A stretch of DNA of 64,000 nucleotides from Patiria miniata (lineage: Eukaryota; Echinodermata; Asteroidea; Valvatida; Asterinidae). The stretch covers positions 31,072,129-31,136,128 of the forward strand of contig NW_024037059.1 of assembly GCF_015706575.1 (NCBI RefSeq), written 5' to 3'. The notes beneath the pieces were generated by a model that was given only the letters and a program-made list of their open reading frames with translations, ran no database searches and was not told the DNA's origin. The translations under genes and the position numbers were made by a program. Each line of letters starts with the position of its first letter. Positions within the stretch are counted from its first letter, which is position 1. This document shows, piece after piece, positions 1-10,690 of this stretch.

Positions 1-231
1 TCTTGCTCCACTCACGCAAAAATGCAATTGTTATTTAGTGTCATGAATACCGTAATTTCATTGACAAACATCAACTTTTAAAAGCCGTATTCTCTCCGAG
101 TGATCCCCGTTTGCTATTTCCCAGGTCTGTATCGTGACTTTGGGCGTGATCCCTGGTTGCATGGCATACTGGTTTATGGATTCTGACTAGCACCCCTTGA
201 ACAAAGATATTGACAAATTGGGGAACTGCCA

Positions 232-315
232 ACATAGGGCTGGATAGCTCATTTGGTAGAGCAACGGTACAGCAATCCGAAGGTCGCAGGTTCAAGCCCC
301 ACTCCAGTCTATTTC
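232..315 (+). repeat. tRNA-like SINE head
   Basis: Contains A-box-like TAGCTCATTTGG and B-box GGTTCAAGCCC at tRNA spacing, and most of a cloverleaf with a CTGGA/TCCAG acceptor stem. The anticodon arm is poor (loop ACAGCAA lacks U33), so it is more likely a tRNA-derived SINE or tRNA pseudogene than a working gene. Its left flank (CCCCTTGAACAAA, GCCAACATAGG) recurs at 14325-14395 without the tRNA part. Confidence 0.55.
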
Positions 316-1440
316 TTTGTTCAATTTTCGCGCGCGTGAAGGATGCATGTAAAGGGCCCGTGCACCTCGCAACAGAGAACTGCAACCTCTCGATCTCACG
401 TCTAGCAGGAAAGCTCACGTCATCAAAAGCTTATTTCTTGAAGGATGAGTTAAAAACCTTTATCTTTTTGACTTATTGGCAAGATATAACACAACAATTG
501 AGGGCAGTGATATCGTTTTTAACCCCTCAAGGCACTTCGCCTCCAGTGCTATGCACCCCTCTGGTGTTAAAAACGCTATATCACACGTCACAGCAGTCGA
601 CAATTGTTAAATATCTATTAAACTGTCTTTCAAGATGCAAGACAGTGTTCTCATTATTTCACAACTCTATGGTGATCCATGGATATTTGTACATGACAGT
701 AGAGTAACACGAAATCCAGAGGCACTATGACTTACCTAAGCACGGCAAGTGATCACGATAGAATGTGCCTCCCTTCGCATCACTGACCACCTTCAGATCG
801 GACTGCAAAGTTAAACAACACAAAAATAAAATCAAACTTGACAAGTGTATTCAATTAATATTCACTCGTTTGGATTTCCTCCTTATGTATGCAAATTATA
901 TGCAAGACAAGGAAGATTACCCATAATGCAACTAGGTCTGATCCCGGCCCTGAATACAAAATCACAAAGATAATGGAAGTGCGGAACCAGCCTATTGCAA
1001 AATGGCAACAAGGCTACCAATAATGGGCAGTTTGTGGGTTGATGAGTTTCAATTTTCGCTGAATTCGAAAGTGTCTCTGGCAACTATCAATAAAGAGAGG
1101 GGCACTGCGTTTCAGTATTTGAAACCTATGCAGTTGAAAACCTTGAAAATTACCTTCGTGGAAACACTAGCGATGTTGCCTACTTGTTATGGTAAGAGTC
1201 AGTTTTTTGATAGCCACGTGTTCAACTGTCATCCATTTGCAAAGCTGTAAACATCATTTTCAAAAATTAAAAAATCTTACTGCGCTCGCGCTCAGGCGAT
1301 CCAATCAATGGCCTTAAATGGGAACTAGCTACCGGTCCCCATATTATGAAAGCGGGAACCAGTCTATCAAAAGTGGTTACCTAGAGTTGAAATTACTTTT
1401 GATAAATATCTGATGCTGAGATTATTTTTGATAAATATCT
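316..1440. other. MIB1 intron 3, no recognisable feature
   Basis: Short unmatched reading frames only. No MIB1 exon, RNA gene or clear repeat seen on either strand. Confidence 0.5.
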
Positions 1441-1530
1441 GATGTATAGAGGCCTAGCGGTAAAGAGCACCAAGACTCATGCTCTGGTGTTTCAGAGGCA
1501 ACAGTGGCGTGGGTTCGAGCCAGTGTTGTA

Positions 1531-1690
1531 GGTCTCGAGACCGGTCTCGGTCTCGGTCTCGGTCTCGCGACCACTTTTTGCCGGTCTCGGTCTCGGTCTC
1601 GGTCTCGGGAGCTGTGGTCTCGGTCTTGGTCTCGGTCTCGGTCCCCTTTGGTCTCGATATTTTGGCCGGTCTCGAGTCGAGACCAGCCAA
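1531..1690. repeat. GGTCTC hexamer array, left subterminal
   Basis: About 20 imperfect copies of the hexamer, with short breaks. Produces spurious Arg-Ser and Thr-Glu repeat reading frames. Confidence 0.9.
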
Positions 1691-3442
1691 AAAGTGAGGG
1701 GGTGGATTCCGCCTCGGCCCCAGTTTAGGATGAAATAAAGAATAAGTTGAGGGCAAATGTGACTGCAGTGTGATGCTAATGGACATGTCTCTCTTCACTT
1801 TCTAGTGAGTGAGGCATAGTCCAACAACCATTGCTCCTCTTCTTATTTCTCGTTTTTATTGTGGGATGATCTGTTGAAACAAGCACTTTATAGCCATCCT
1901 CATTGATTCCAAATACAACTGGGATTAAAATCTTATGAATCAAGATTGAAACATTATTCTTACCGTCAGATTTTTTGTTCTTAATATGGGAAACAATTCA
2001 ACTCTTATTCCCCAGAAATATTGGTGATTTTTTTCTATTTTCCTTTTCAATTTTTCCTTTATTCGTGGAGGTGGGAAACATTTTTTTTTCATTATATTTA
2101 TTAATGGATATTCATCAATTCGTAGACCGTTAAATTGCTATTAGTGGTGGACAGCTGAATTTTGTGATCTCTTTATTAAAATAGACACGACTTGGGAATA
2201 GAGAATGCAAATTACGTGAAATTTTCAGAGTTACTACTCAATAACATGTTCTTTATCCCAATCATATTTTTTTATGAAATGGAGGGTGCCATTTCTTTCT
2301 TTTTTTTATCATACTGTCACTTTCTTTTTGACTCGCCATGTATTCATCTTTTCATCTGTGATAAACACAAATTGAGCTACTGCCATAGTCACACAAAAAT
2401 AGAGTCTATTTGCCTGCCTTGTCTCCTTTCTAAATGTCAATTGCGTTTGCAAGACTTTTGTTCCATTAATCGCTAAATGCTGTTTACGGCCATCACAATA
2501 AACGAATGAAATATTGGCAATATGTTGTACATGTACTTGTAAATTACTAAAATATTTCAGTAAATCGCCCGGCATAGTAGCCGATGCGGGCGATACGCTG
2601 GTACAAAACACAAAATAGGCGTGCGCACGCAGCCATGAATCCTAAAAGTACATGTACATCTCGCCCACCACATTCAGTTTGTGACAGCGCCCTTCTATTG
2701 TGTCGGCCATATTCTCCAATAGGCGATGATGACGGCGGGCAGATTAACAGAAGATAGATCAGGCAAATATGGTTCATCAAACTTCTATAGTGTATGTAAT
2801 GGTATTGACATTATACACAAATAAAGTGGCATTACATTTCAGCCTAAGCCAGGCCTCTCTGGCTACCACCTCTCAATTTTTGGGTCTACATGTACAAGTC
2901 TATATTCCATGACTGAAATTTAAAAAAATAAATCAATATTTTCTTGCTCCAAATTGTTTTCGAATCAGGTTTACAAGGAGGTCCAATGTAAAATTAAAGT
3001 TGCATTTAAATATCCGTTAGTGGTCATTGCTGAAACCAAGGGCTGGCTCTGGAGTTTAGGGTCCGAGTTCCCACAACAGATGAAACATCCACCTTTAACT
3101 TTTTACTTTTGTCAAGTTTCAACATGTTCAAGTTTTGCAAAAACTAGTACAAATTGTCGTACTCCTAAGTTAGAGTTTCTTCATCAGATTTACACTTTAT
3201 AGTAGTTAAACAATATTTTTTTAATTGATTGTGACAATAACAAATTCTGTTGCCATGTTGTAATTTATGGCACGAAGCAAACACGAAGAGCACTCGCATG
3301 ACACAATTAAGCAGGTACAAGTGATTCCTAACTTTCAATCACTTCCTTCACATCCCCATGAACATCAACATCTCAAGGACAGACTGTTCAGCTGTAATTA
3401 GTGTCTTGTTTTTTTTATTTAGATTATTGTTATTTATTATCC

Positions 3443-3571
3443 GCGGTCTCGGTCTCGGTCTCGGACCATTTCGGTCTCGGTCTCGGTCCGCCTTGAAGGG
3501 GCTGGTCTCGGTCTCGGTCTCGCAGCTTCAGGTCTCGGTCTTGGTCTCGGTCTCGGACTATCCGGTCTCGA
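3443..3571. repeat. GGTCTC hexamer array, right subterminal
   Basis: About 15 imperfect copies, in the same orientation as the left array rather than inverted. Confidence 0.9.
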
Positions 3572-3869
3572 CTACAACACTGGTTCGAGCCCGCCGGCGG
3601 ACACTTGTGCCCTTGAGCAAGGCACTTAACCACTATTGCTTCGTCCTTCAGATGGGACATAAAGCCGTAGGTCCCCTGTGTTGTGTAATGCAATGCACGT
3701 AAAAGAACCCAGTAACACTTATCGCTAAGAGAAGGGGTTTGCCCCAGTGTTTCTGGCCTCCTCTTAAACTCCCACGCGGAGTATTTAAGAGAAGAGCTAA
3801 CCAAGAAACAAAAATTAATAGAATAAGTTGTGCTTGTCTGTCCTCAGGCAGACAATTGACTAAACTCAC

Positions 3870-4104
3870 CATGCCCTCATATCCAACACGGTACAAGTTC
3901 TTGGCTCCATTGTCCCACAGGACATAAGCAGCGCTGCGGGGACTAGTAGAGCTCCAGTCTTGTATCTCGGTGACCTTCCCCCGACGACTGCTGCCTCCGT
4001 CTTGATCCTCCCACTCCCAGTCTACCCCTCGAACCACACGGGCTCCTGGGAAGATCCCTCGAGCCATGATCTTCTTGCTCTTGCGCCGTGGCTCCAAACC
4101 AACT
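3870..4104 (-). CDS. MIB1: MIB1 coding exon 3: second MIB/HERC2 domain
   Basis: Acceptor CTTAAAG, chosen over the AG two bases downstream because only it keeps the frame ([15 protein letters not shown]). Donor GTGAGT follows YEGM at phase 0. The next exon, which in vertebrates begins SDLKC, is not found before the left edge. Confidence 0.93.
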
Positions 4105-7100
4105 CTTTAAGAGAAAAACAAAATTTGAAAATTATTTATTACAGAATTTGCAGATAACATGTATCATGAAACATTTTGCCAGAGATGAAATAAGATCAAT
4201 TTCTAGATATTTTCAGAGGGAATACTTGCTGTAATGTCATGAATACATATTTGTGTTCACTTTTACACTGAGCATGAACAAACCTTCATTTGATTGTACT
4301 TAGGTCCTTTAAAATGATTATTGTGATGAACGCCTGCTCCAGGATGTCACTGGCCAAGCCTCAACAGATTGACAGTCACTGCCGCAGGATTTTGCAGGAT
4401 TCAGGCAGTGGTCACCCCTCCATGGACCATGTTCGAGAAAGAATGGAGGAATTTGCAGGATTGAGGCTACATTTTTCCATGAGGCCAATTGGATGATTTT
4501 GCAGGATTGAGGCTACATCCTAGCAAAAAGGCCGAGGGAGTTTAAACAGTATTTCAAAGCTTTTAAACCTTTCATATTTCAAAAGATATATGCAGTGCAA
4601 AAAAGTTCCATTTGCTGAAGTTGGTGTCATGTGACAACAGCATCCATTTTGTAAACAAAAGTCACATGGTCTATACTGACCTCTCACTGGTCGCCACATT
4701 GAAGCGGTAGAAGCGATGTCGGAGATGATGCTTATCACCATGGTAACAGGCAGTGCAGAGATCGTAGTTGGGACATTCAGCACATTTCCAGCGGATGCCG
4801 TAGATAGGTTGCATGCGGCAGGTATCACACATGGTGCCATCATGCTTGACTCCTGTAACAAGTTCAGACCAATGTCTAGGTGATAGTGTGAAGACTTGAA
4901 GTTTGAGGTATTATGTAGGGACACACTTTTAAAGCCAATTTGTGCAAACCATCGGCGAATCAATATTGAAAGACTGTAATAATGTATCAAAAATGTATAG
5001 TGACACAAGTCGTTGCTTTCTTAATAGTTACAGTAAGTTAAAAGCAGTTCATACACAATGGAGTACCGAAGTGAATACATCACACACACAAAATGTGTGT
5101 AAAAGACATTAGCGCGTGATTCAGCCCGAGAACCAACATGCGCTCATACTCCATTCGTTCTGGTTCTAAATGACGTCACACTTCAGTACTCCATTGCAGA
5201 TGTAGTTTTGTCATAGAGCTAGGACCCAAGGAGTCAGAACTCTTGGGCGATTTACATTTTGACCATTAACATTCCAATCCCTCGGGAATGTCCATAGCTA
5301 AAGCACTGTGACCGCAAGCCTGGACCATTCATTGCGTGACTGCAAGCAGCCTTTGAACACGATGATCGTCGCCGCCTTTTTAGTTGGTAACCAACAACCT
5401 CCCTATATATGCTGCATAATAAGTCATGTCACGTCATTGCTCTTTTTAGAAAAATATATTTTAAAACAAGATAGGTTTTAACAACTGCGCAGTTGTTAGA
5501 TGTGAGTTATTAATTCAATTTATCGATGTGCAGTTGTTGGTCCTTGAAAGCGCTATCTGTCCTTGTAATTTGAAGATAAATTGGATAAATTGGAAATGTG
5601 ATTTTTTGGGAAATTTCACAAGTTTTCATACTAAAGGTGTAGAGCATTTTGTTTGTCATGAAATGATTGTTTCAGTGATGTTGACCACATTGATATACAA
5701 TATTATCCAACTGCGAACAAACAGTTCAAAATCATTCATTTTTGGCGATGTATGACAACTGCGCATGCGTATCTACCATGGTACTGTCTACAAAGCAATG
5801 CAAACTCTTTCTTCTAGCATTAGTGAACACAGATCTCTATTGTGTAGAAATTAGTGTAGTGAGCAACTGAGCAAGCTGGCCGCCAGGTGCTTTCTATTGT
5901 AGCTTTCGAGCGTGGTGACCATCCTAATACTTTTCAAGTCTTGGGGTTCGAACTCCTTAATAATAATTGTGCTTATATAGCGCTTTCAATCGTATCGTAT
6001 CAACGATCTCAAAGCACTTTACAATTATTACCCCGTTCATCAGGCAATGGGACCACGCGGCAGCCAATATCGGCACTCAATCGGTCCTCGACCCTCGCAG
6101 GTACCCATTCATACTCCTGGGTGGAGAGAGGCAATTGTAGTTAAGTGTCTTGCCCAAGGGCACAAACACCATGTTCCTGGCAGGGTTCGAACCCACGCAC
6201 CTTCGTACATGAGTCAAACACCGTAACCACTGGACCATGGCGTTCTAGCTCTATGGTTTTGTGAACCTCTGTTTCTTGACATTACAATACAGCTACCGGT
6301 AATAACTAACTTGTATTAAAGCTACAGTCCATCATTTGTAATTTGTGCATTTTGTTCGTTTGAAGCAACAAAAGTGTTCAAAATCTAATGAAGGATACTG
6401 AGCAACTAACCTGATGAAGTTTCAGCTAAGCTTCAGCTGTACATTCCGAGAAAAACAGCATTCTAAGATCTCAATTTCAAATCCAAAGTTACTGAATCAT
6501 GTTTTGAATTGTTTTGAATTGCAGCTATACGCGACGTCGCGCAATGATCCGACGAATTATAACAACCGCGCGCGCGTGTGCGTCGTTCCAATACTTGTGC
6601 GCGCTGCGCTGAATAACAAAACAAACTACTAATTTAAATTTTCCTACGGTGCTTCTTAAGAATCACCGTTGGAAATGCCTTCTTTCGTTGATTCCTTCAA
6701 AATGACAGCTTGCCAGAAAGAATAATTTCACAGGGAGTTTAGTCCCCTTACTATCTTTCAACCAAGTTTGTTTTTCAACTATAATTACGCCAGTTACTTT
6801 TCGGATGGCTGCAAATGATGGACTATACCTTTAAAGTGTGATGCAAAACGTCAGTGGGCCATGGCCTATCTTTTTTCGGGCATTTTTTGTTTTATTTTGT
6901 CCCTGGATTTATAGCAAGTTCATTTGGTCAACGGACTCCAAACTTGTTGGAGAAATTTGCCACATTATCCAACTCTCTGTCCATGTAAAATATGAGCCTC
7001 CACAACCAAGTACTGAATAATAATCTCATCTTTATTCGCATACAGGTTTTGTCACTGAAAATCCAGTGGGTCATGGTCATGATTTATGCATTTTGTTTGA

Positions 7101-8083
7101 CCTGGCTGTAAAAGTGGCACATGCGCACAGCCGTTCTTCGCTTTTCACAACGGCCGAAACAGCGGTGACTAGTGTGACTAGTGGGTGGAGCAATTTCGAA
7201 AATCTATTGTGATCACGCGACACTTCATGGGTATTCATGATACATACAGAAGACATGTACGACAGGCGTGTGAGTGGAGGTTTTGTGAAAAATCGCCGTC
7301 AAAATCATCCAAAAATGTCATATTTTAGTCTTTCTTGTACTGTTTGAAGTCGATTATTAGCTTCATGAATGTCTGCTGCATGGTATGAGGTACATATTAT
7401 GGAATCTGGGTTGGGATAACAGAGGGAAAAGGGACCATTTTTGTAATGCACTCAGGATATACGGTCGCGTCATTCGTGATTATTACGATCTAGTTTTTAT
7501 AACATAGTTGTCGTTCCAGCTCTATAGGCCTATGTCAAATTCCTGATGAGCATTGGAGCTGGAGTTACTCAAGCTAGTTTTTGCAATGCCTTAACGATAA
7601 AAGTTGAAAATAGAATCGCCTTATGCCGTCGTAACAATAGCCACTACTACACTACAGCTACCAAAAGTGATCTGGTTAAAACTTAAGTGCAGTTACCGGT
7701 TAAATGTGATACAGATTCGCAATGGTGAACGGTCATGATGGTTTTTTGCAATCAGGCAATGTCGTATAACATGTATAACTTAAACCTTGAATTGCCACTA
7801 CAAAACAAGGCATATATTTTTTTCCCAAACCTGTGGGGGCACTGTCGATAATCCTCAGATCATACGACCCAGCACAGCGGTAGTTAGCTGCCGTCCCGTT
7901 GTCCCACACAACCACAACCTCCTCCGGGGATTCGAAGCTTCTGACCGTGCCTACGTGCCCTTCGCCCCCGTCTTGTTTGCCCCATTTCCAGTCGGGTCCA
8001 CGGACAACTCTCGCTCCGACACCCTCCATCATGTTCACCCTCACATTGGTGTTGCGGCCCGGCCTGATGTCCATTGTTGCCAT
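3870..8083 (-). CDS. MIB1: MIB1 E3 ubiquitin ligase, 5' part (exons 1-3)
   Basis: N-terminal 220 residues of mind bomb 1, the RING E3 ligase that ubiquitinates Delta/Jagged ligands and drives their endocytosis in Notch signalling. Coding exons are 8083-7831, 4852-4681 and 4104-3870; they total 660 nt and join in frame with GT-AG sites. Domains seen: first MIB/HERC2 domain (about residues 19-84, with [18 protein letters not shown]), ZZ zinc finger (about 93-139, with CDTC, CAEC and CYHGDKHH), second MIB/HERC2 domain (about 160-219, with [18 protein letters not shown] and [14 protein letters not shown]). These are near-identical to vertebrate MIB1 as I remember it and fit MIB1 better than MIB2. 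The start gives a short leader ending MMEGVG; a nearby Met at residue 4 or 18 is possible. The MIB repeats, ankyrin repeats and RING fingers must lie left of base 1. Confidence 0.95.
4340..4545. repeat. AGGATT-rich interspersed repeat
   Basis: Repeats TTTGCAGGATTGAGGCTACA with spacers such as GTCACCCCTCCATGGACCAT. Close copies at 17640-18055 and 44455-44772; a short piece at 15205-15270. In MIB1 intron 2, next to exon 2. Confidence 0.75.
4681..4852 (-). CDS. MIB1: MIB1 coding exon 2: ZZ zinc finger
   Basis: Acceptor TTGTTACAG, donor GTCAGT. Encodes [11 protein letters not shown] through HHLRHRFYR and on to NVATSER, with the paired Cys and the His residues of a ZZ-type finger. Ends with two bases of a split Arg codon. 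Confidence 0.95.
5958..6244 (-). mobile_element. tRNA-derived SINE, family 1
   Basis: Minus strand reads a tRNA-like head (GGTCCAGTGGTTACGG, then GTGGGTTCGAACCC), a body with TTGTGCCCTTGGGCAAGACA and CTCCACCCAGGAGT, and a tail with GCGCTATATAAGC followed by AATTATTATTA. Same family at 42254-42530 and 46840-47112. Lies in MIB1 intron 1. Confidence 0.8.
6316..6834. mobile_element. MITE bounded by TTAA (family M1)
   Basis: Starts TTAAAGCTACAGTCCATCAT and ends with the near-perfect inverse (18 of 20 match), TTAA at both edges as in piggyBac-type insertions. Relatives at 16633-17225, 37841-38320 and, inverted, 52932-53767, sharing GTTCGTTTGAAGCAACAAAA. Confidence 0.65.
7831..8083 (-). CDS. MIB1: MIB1 coding exon 1: leader and first MIB/HERC2 domain
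   Basis: Runs from ATG to donor GTTTGG after CCCACAG, leaving one base of a split Gly codon. It encodes residues 1-84, ending [10 protein letters not shown]. The donor is weaker than consensus, but the phase fits exon 2 exactly. Confidence 0.93.
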
Positions 8084-8600
8084 ATGATGTCTAAACTACT
8101 GTCAGAGACTCTTAAGATGACTAGCGAAATGTCGAAGTGTCACAAAAATTCCCCCTTTCTGTCCATTTTAAGGGATTTCCGCTAAGAGAAAATGAAACTT
8201 TCACTCCGTACAGAAGTGGCCGGTGACATTAACAATTGGTGGTGTAGAAGGTATTGCACGCAGCACTCTATAACTGAACGTTTTTAATGTACTTAACTTG
8301 TAGTTCGTGCTATAATTATCTTGGCAACCATTTCGAGAAACTGGGCATTGTTTTAACCGTTTAATTAATTAAAAAAGAAGACTTATTAGACTAGACTTTC
8401 ATATACTTTCCATCGAATTTACAAAGTAAATAAAAGTGCGCTAATTTCATCGAAACGTATTGTCATCAACTGCGCGTTTGTTAGCTAAAATAAATGGTGA
8501 TGCATACATTTCACATCCGTGTTCGCCACACTGAAACGTCCGGCCGGAAGTAGGCCCATATGCTTAATACAACTAGCATTACAAAACAAGTTAGCAAACA
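8084..8600 (-). promoter_or_regulatory. Possible MIB1 5' UTR and promoter region
   Basis: Sequence immediately upstream of the MIB1 start. It includes CCGGAAGT (about 8544-8551), which matches the ETS-type core common in promoters of broadly expressed genes. No TATA box is obvious. Upstream non-coding exons cannot be excluded, so this is a positional guess. Confidence 0.25.
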
Positions 8601-8645
8601 ATTAACAAGCAAACAAACTAGTAAACAAACAAACAAACAAACATC
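8580..8645. repeat. CAAA-type microsatellite
   Basis: Short imperfect run of AAAC tetramers. Confidence 0.7.
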
Positions 8646-8844
8646 CAAACACCTGCTCTTTAGATATGGTGTCCTTTAAATTGATGCACCCAATGATCAA
8701 AAGAGAATACTCTCTCCAGCTGGTTGGTGCCCTTGGATAGAACATTGGTAGCCCTGGCCCTGTACAGACCGCCAAATACTGCTCAAACATTATTGCATAC
8801 CTAAACCCTCGTATGTAAACATACATTCTAGGTGAAGTTGTCCT

Positions 8845-9140
8845 TTCAGTCGAAATCAATCAAGTGACTGTTTTTAACAGTTAAGAGCTCCCAGATCGAC
8901 TAGCTTACAGAAAGCAGGATTGACTGGCTGTGACTGTTTATGTAACTTGATACAGCTATGCTTTGACTGCCGCCGATTGATAAGCCAGCTGTGCCTACCA
9001 GTTGCCTGCTTTTGTCTGTTGACTGAATTTGACTTGTCTGATTGCTTACCAGAAATGTGATCTGACTAATGGTGACTATAGCCTGTGTAAAAGCATGAGG
9101 AGTGATTTTTTGACTGTCTGTGACTGTTCAGACGGCATGC
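8845..9140 (+). repeat. GACTG-rich interspersed repeat
   Basis: Rich in TGACTG words, with core GGATTGACTGGCTGTGACTG and CTTGCCTGCTTTTGTCTGTT-like text. Copies at 18528-18640, 44790-45065 (inverted) and 52672-52925. Family unknown. Confidence 0.7.
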
Positions 9141-10370
9141 AGGTTTTTAATTGCCATGCTGTACATGGTTAAGCTTGGATCTAAGGGTCGTGACATATCC
9201 TCAATATTTTGGCAAGGCATCCTTCCAACAAGCAGAGAAAACCAAAACAGAAGGTACAACAAGTACATCTAACAACAAACACAACCGAATCACAAAATAG
9301 TGAGTTGAAGAAATACCCCATCAGAATGATTCCTAATTATGAAAGAGGCTGAATAAAACAATCAAATGGCAAGAATGATGATAATAACTGCAATTTTATT
9401 ACCAAAATATTCCCAAACCCACAAGTAAAAGTATTCATATAAAAATTCAAACATTAATGTTTTCCATCACCAGTTAGTACATAGAGTTAAAGGCCATGAC
9501 CAAACAGGGGGGAGTTGCAAAGTGACTGGAACAGCTTAAAGCAACAATGAATTTGGGTCTATTGTACTGCAAACAACTTTGTTCATAATTTGAACATTAT
9601 AAAAAAAAAATCACCTTTCTTTAGAGCCAGTGGAATGTCAAGTATTCACAACAGGCTGTCTCGAAGATATTGTTGAAATTGAATTTCTTGTTAACATAAT
9701 CTTATTTTGTCTTCAGTGACCGCACACCATACAGACGAATTTCTCTAAGTGCTTGATAGAATATTCGCTGGCTAATTGAAATAATTAACGGTTAGATTGT
9801 TTCTGAATAGTTTCCAATGTCACTCATAATGTGGTTGCAATTTTTTTTTGTTCAACAAGTGGCATCACATAGATGAATTGTAAATCGAACATGAATACAG
9901 GATGTAATGATTATTCAGCTAGTTTTCTTTGACATACATCAGTTTTTGACTGTTTATTTATAACATACCCAATATAATAGGAGATTCAATCTGTATGACC
10001 CCATGGCAGAAATGCACACCGTCAGTCACAGGTTTTACGACATTTTGATAATCATTGTTGGGAGAGAAGCCCCCAGGCAGTTAAATATGAAATTTATGTA
10101 GAAAAATAAAGTGCACAAAATTCCCCCCCCCCCCCCCCACGGTAACCGGCGATCTGGATCCGCCCGTATAATCATAATACAATGCGCAGCATTCGTGAGA
10201 ATGACATTTACATGTAAAACACCTGTCCATCAGTTGAAATAACCAATCTAAATTACAAACATTTATTCCGCCTTAAGACAGTAAACACCTCCCAGACATG
10301 AAGAGGAATTAAAGTGTTCCAGGTATGAAAATTGAGGTAAAATACAAGTTGGCAAAATTCATTGGCAAGA
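9141..10370. other. Intergenic, MIB1 to ENDOU, AT-rich
   Basis: No gene or clear repeat seen apart from an 18-base poly-C tract near 10122-10139, followed by GGATCCGCCC, a word also found in the ends of the hAT-like MITEs at 53822 and 54775. It may be a fragment of that family. Confidence 0.4.
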
Positions 10371-10373
10371 CCC

Positions 10374-10690
10374 AAATTACGTCATATGGCAGAAGTTCTG
10401 TCAAATTGTCATATGACAGAAGTTCAGTCATTTTGTAATATGGTAGTTGTCATATTATGGTAGAAATTCTGCCATATTGTTATCTGACAGAAGTTCTGTC
10501 ATATTATGGCAAAAGTTCTGTCATATGTCATGTGACAGAAGTTCTATCATATTGTCACGTGACATATGTTGTCATATTGTCATATGACAGAAGTTCTGTC
10601 ATACTGACATATGGCAAAAGTTCTGTCATATTGTCATATGACAGAAGTTCTGTCATACTGTTATATGACAGAATTCTGTCATATTGTCAC
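10374..10690. repeat. Minisatellite of palindromic unit
   Basis: About 10-12 copies of a unit like CATATGACAGAAGTTCTGTC, itself an inverted repeat, with spacers ATTGT. Copies differ by a few bases, and the unit length drifts around 24-27 bp. Confidence 0.85.

Larger units (their letters stand above)
1521..3582. mobile_element. Non-autonomous hAT-like element, GGTCTC hexamer arrays
   Basis: Begins CAGTGTTGTAG and ends CTACAACACTG (11-bp perfect terminal inverted repeat). It is flanked by an exact 8-bp duplication GTTCGAGC (1513-1520, 3583-3590), the target-site size of hAT transposons. Both subterminal regions (1531-1690, 3443-3571) are arrays of GGTCTC-type hexamers. The 1.7 kb between has no recognisable transposase. 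Confidence 0.85.
1448..3780 (+). mobile_element. tRNA-derived SINE split by a hAT-like element
   Basis: Left part (1448-1520) has an A-box-like TAGCGGTAAAGAGC. The B-box GGTTCGAGCCC is cut by the element at 1521-3582. The right part (from 3583) carries TGCCCTTGAGCAAGGCACTT and CGTAAAAGAACCCAGTAACA, typical SINE body sequence. The last 8 bases before the insertion are repeated after it. Confidence 0.75.

Noticed and set aside
235-303. Functional tRNA gene
   Set aside because: A- and B-boxes are good, but the anticodon loop lacks U33, the anticodon stem has mismatches, and the flank is repetitive. A SINE head is more likely.
1479-1728. Arg-Ser-rich protein (SR-type) reading frames
   Set aside because: They come only from the GGTCTC hexamer array inside a transposon; the same applies at 3358-3702.
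3871-4097. Longer MIB1 exon reading past 3870
   Set aside because: The frame stays open beyond YEGM, but GTGAGT follows at the right phase and the extra sequence has no family similarity.
10374-10690. CRISPR array
   Set aside because: Eukaryotic context, no unique spacers, unit and spacer both repeat.
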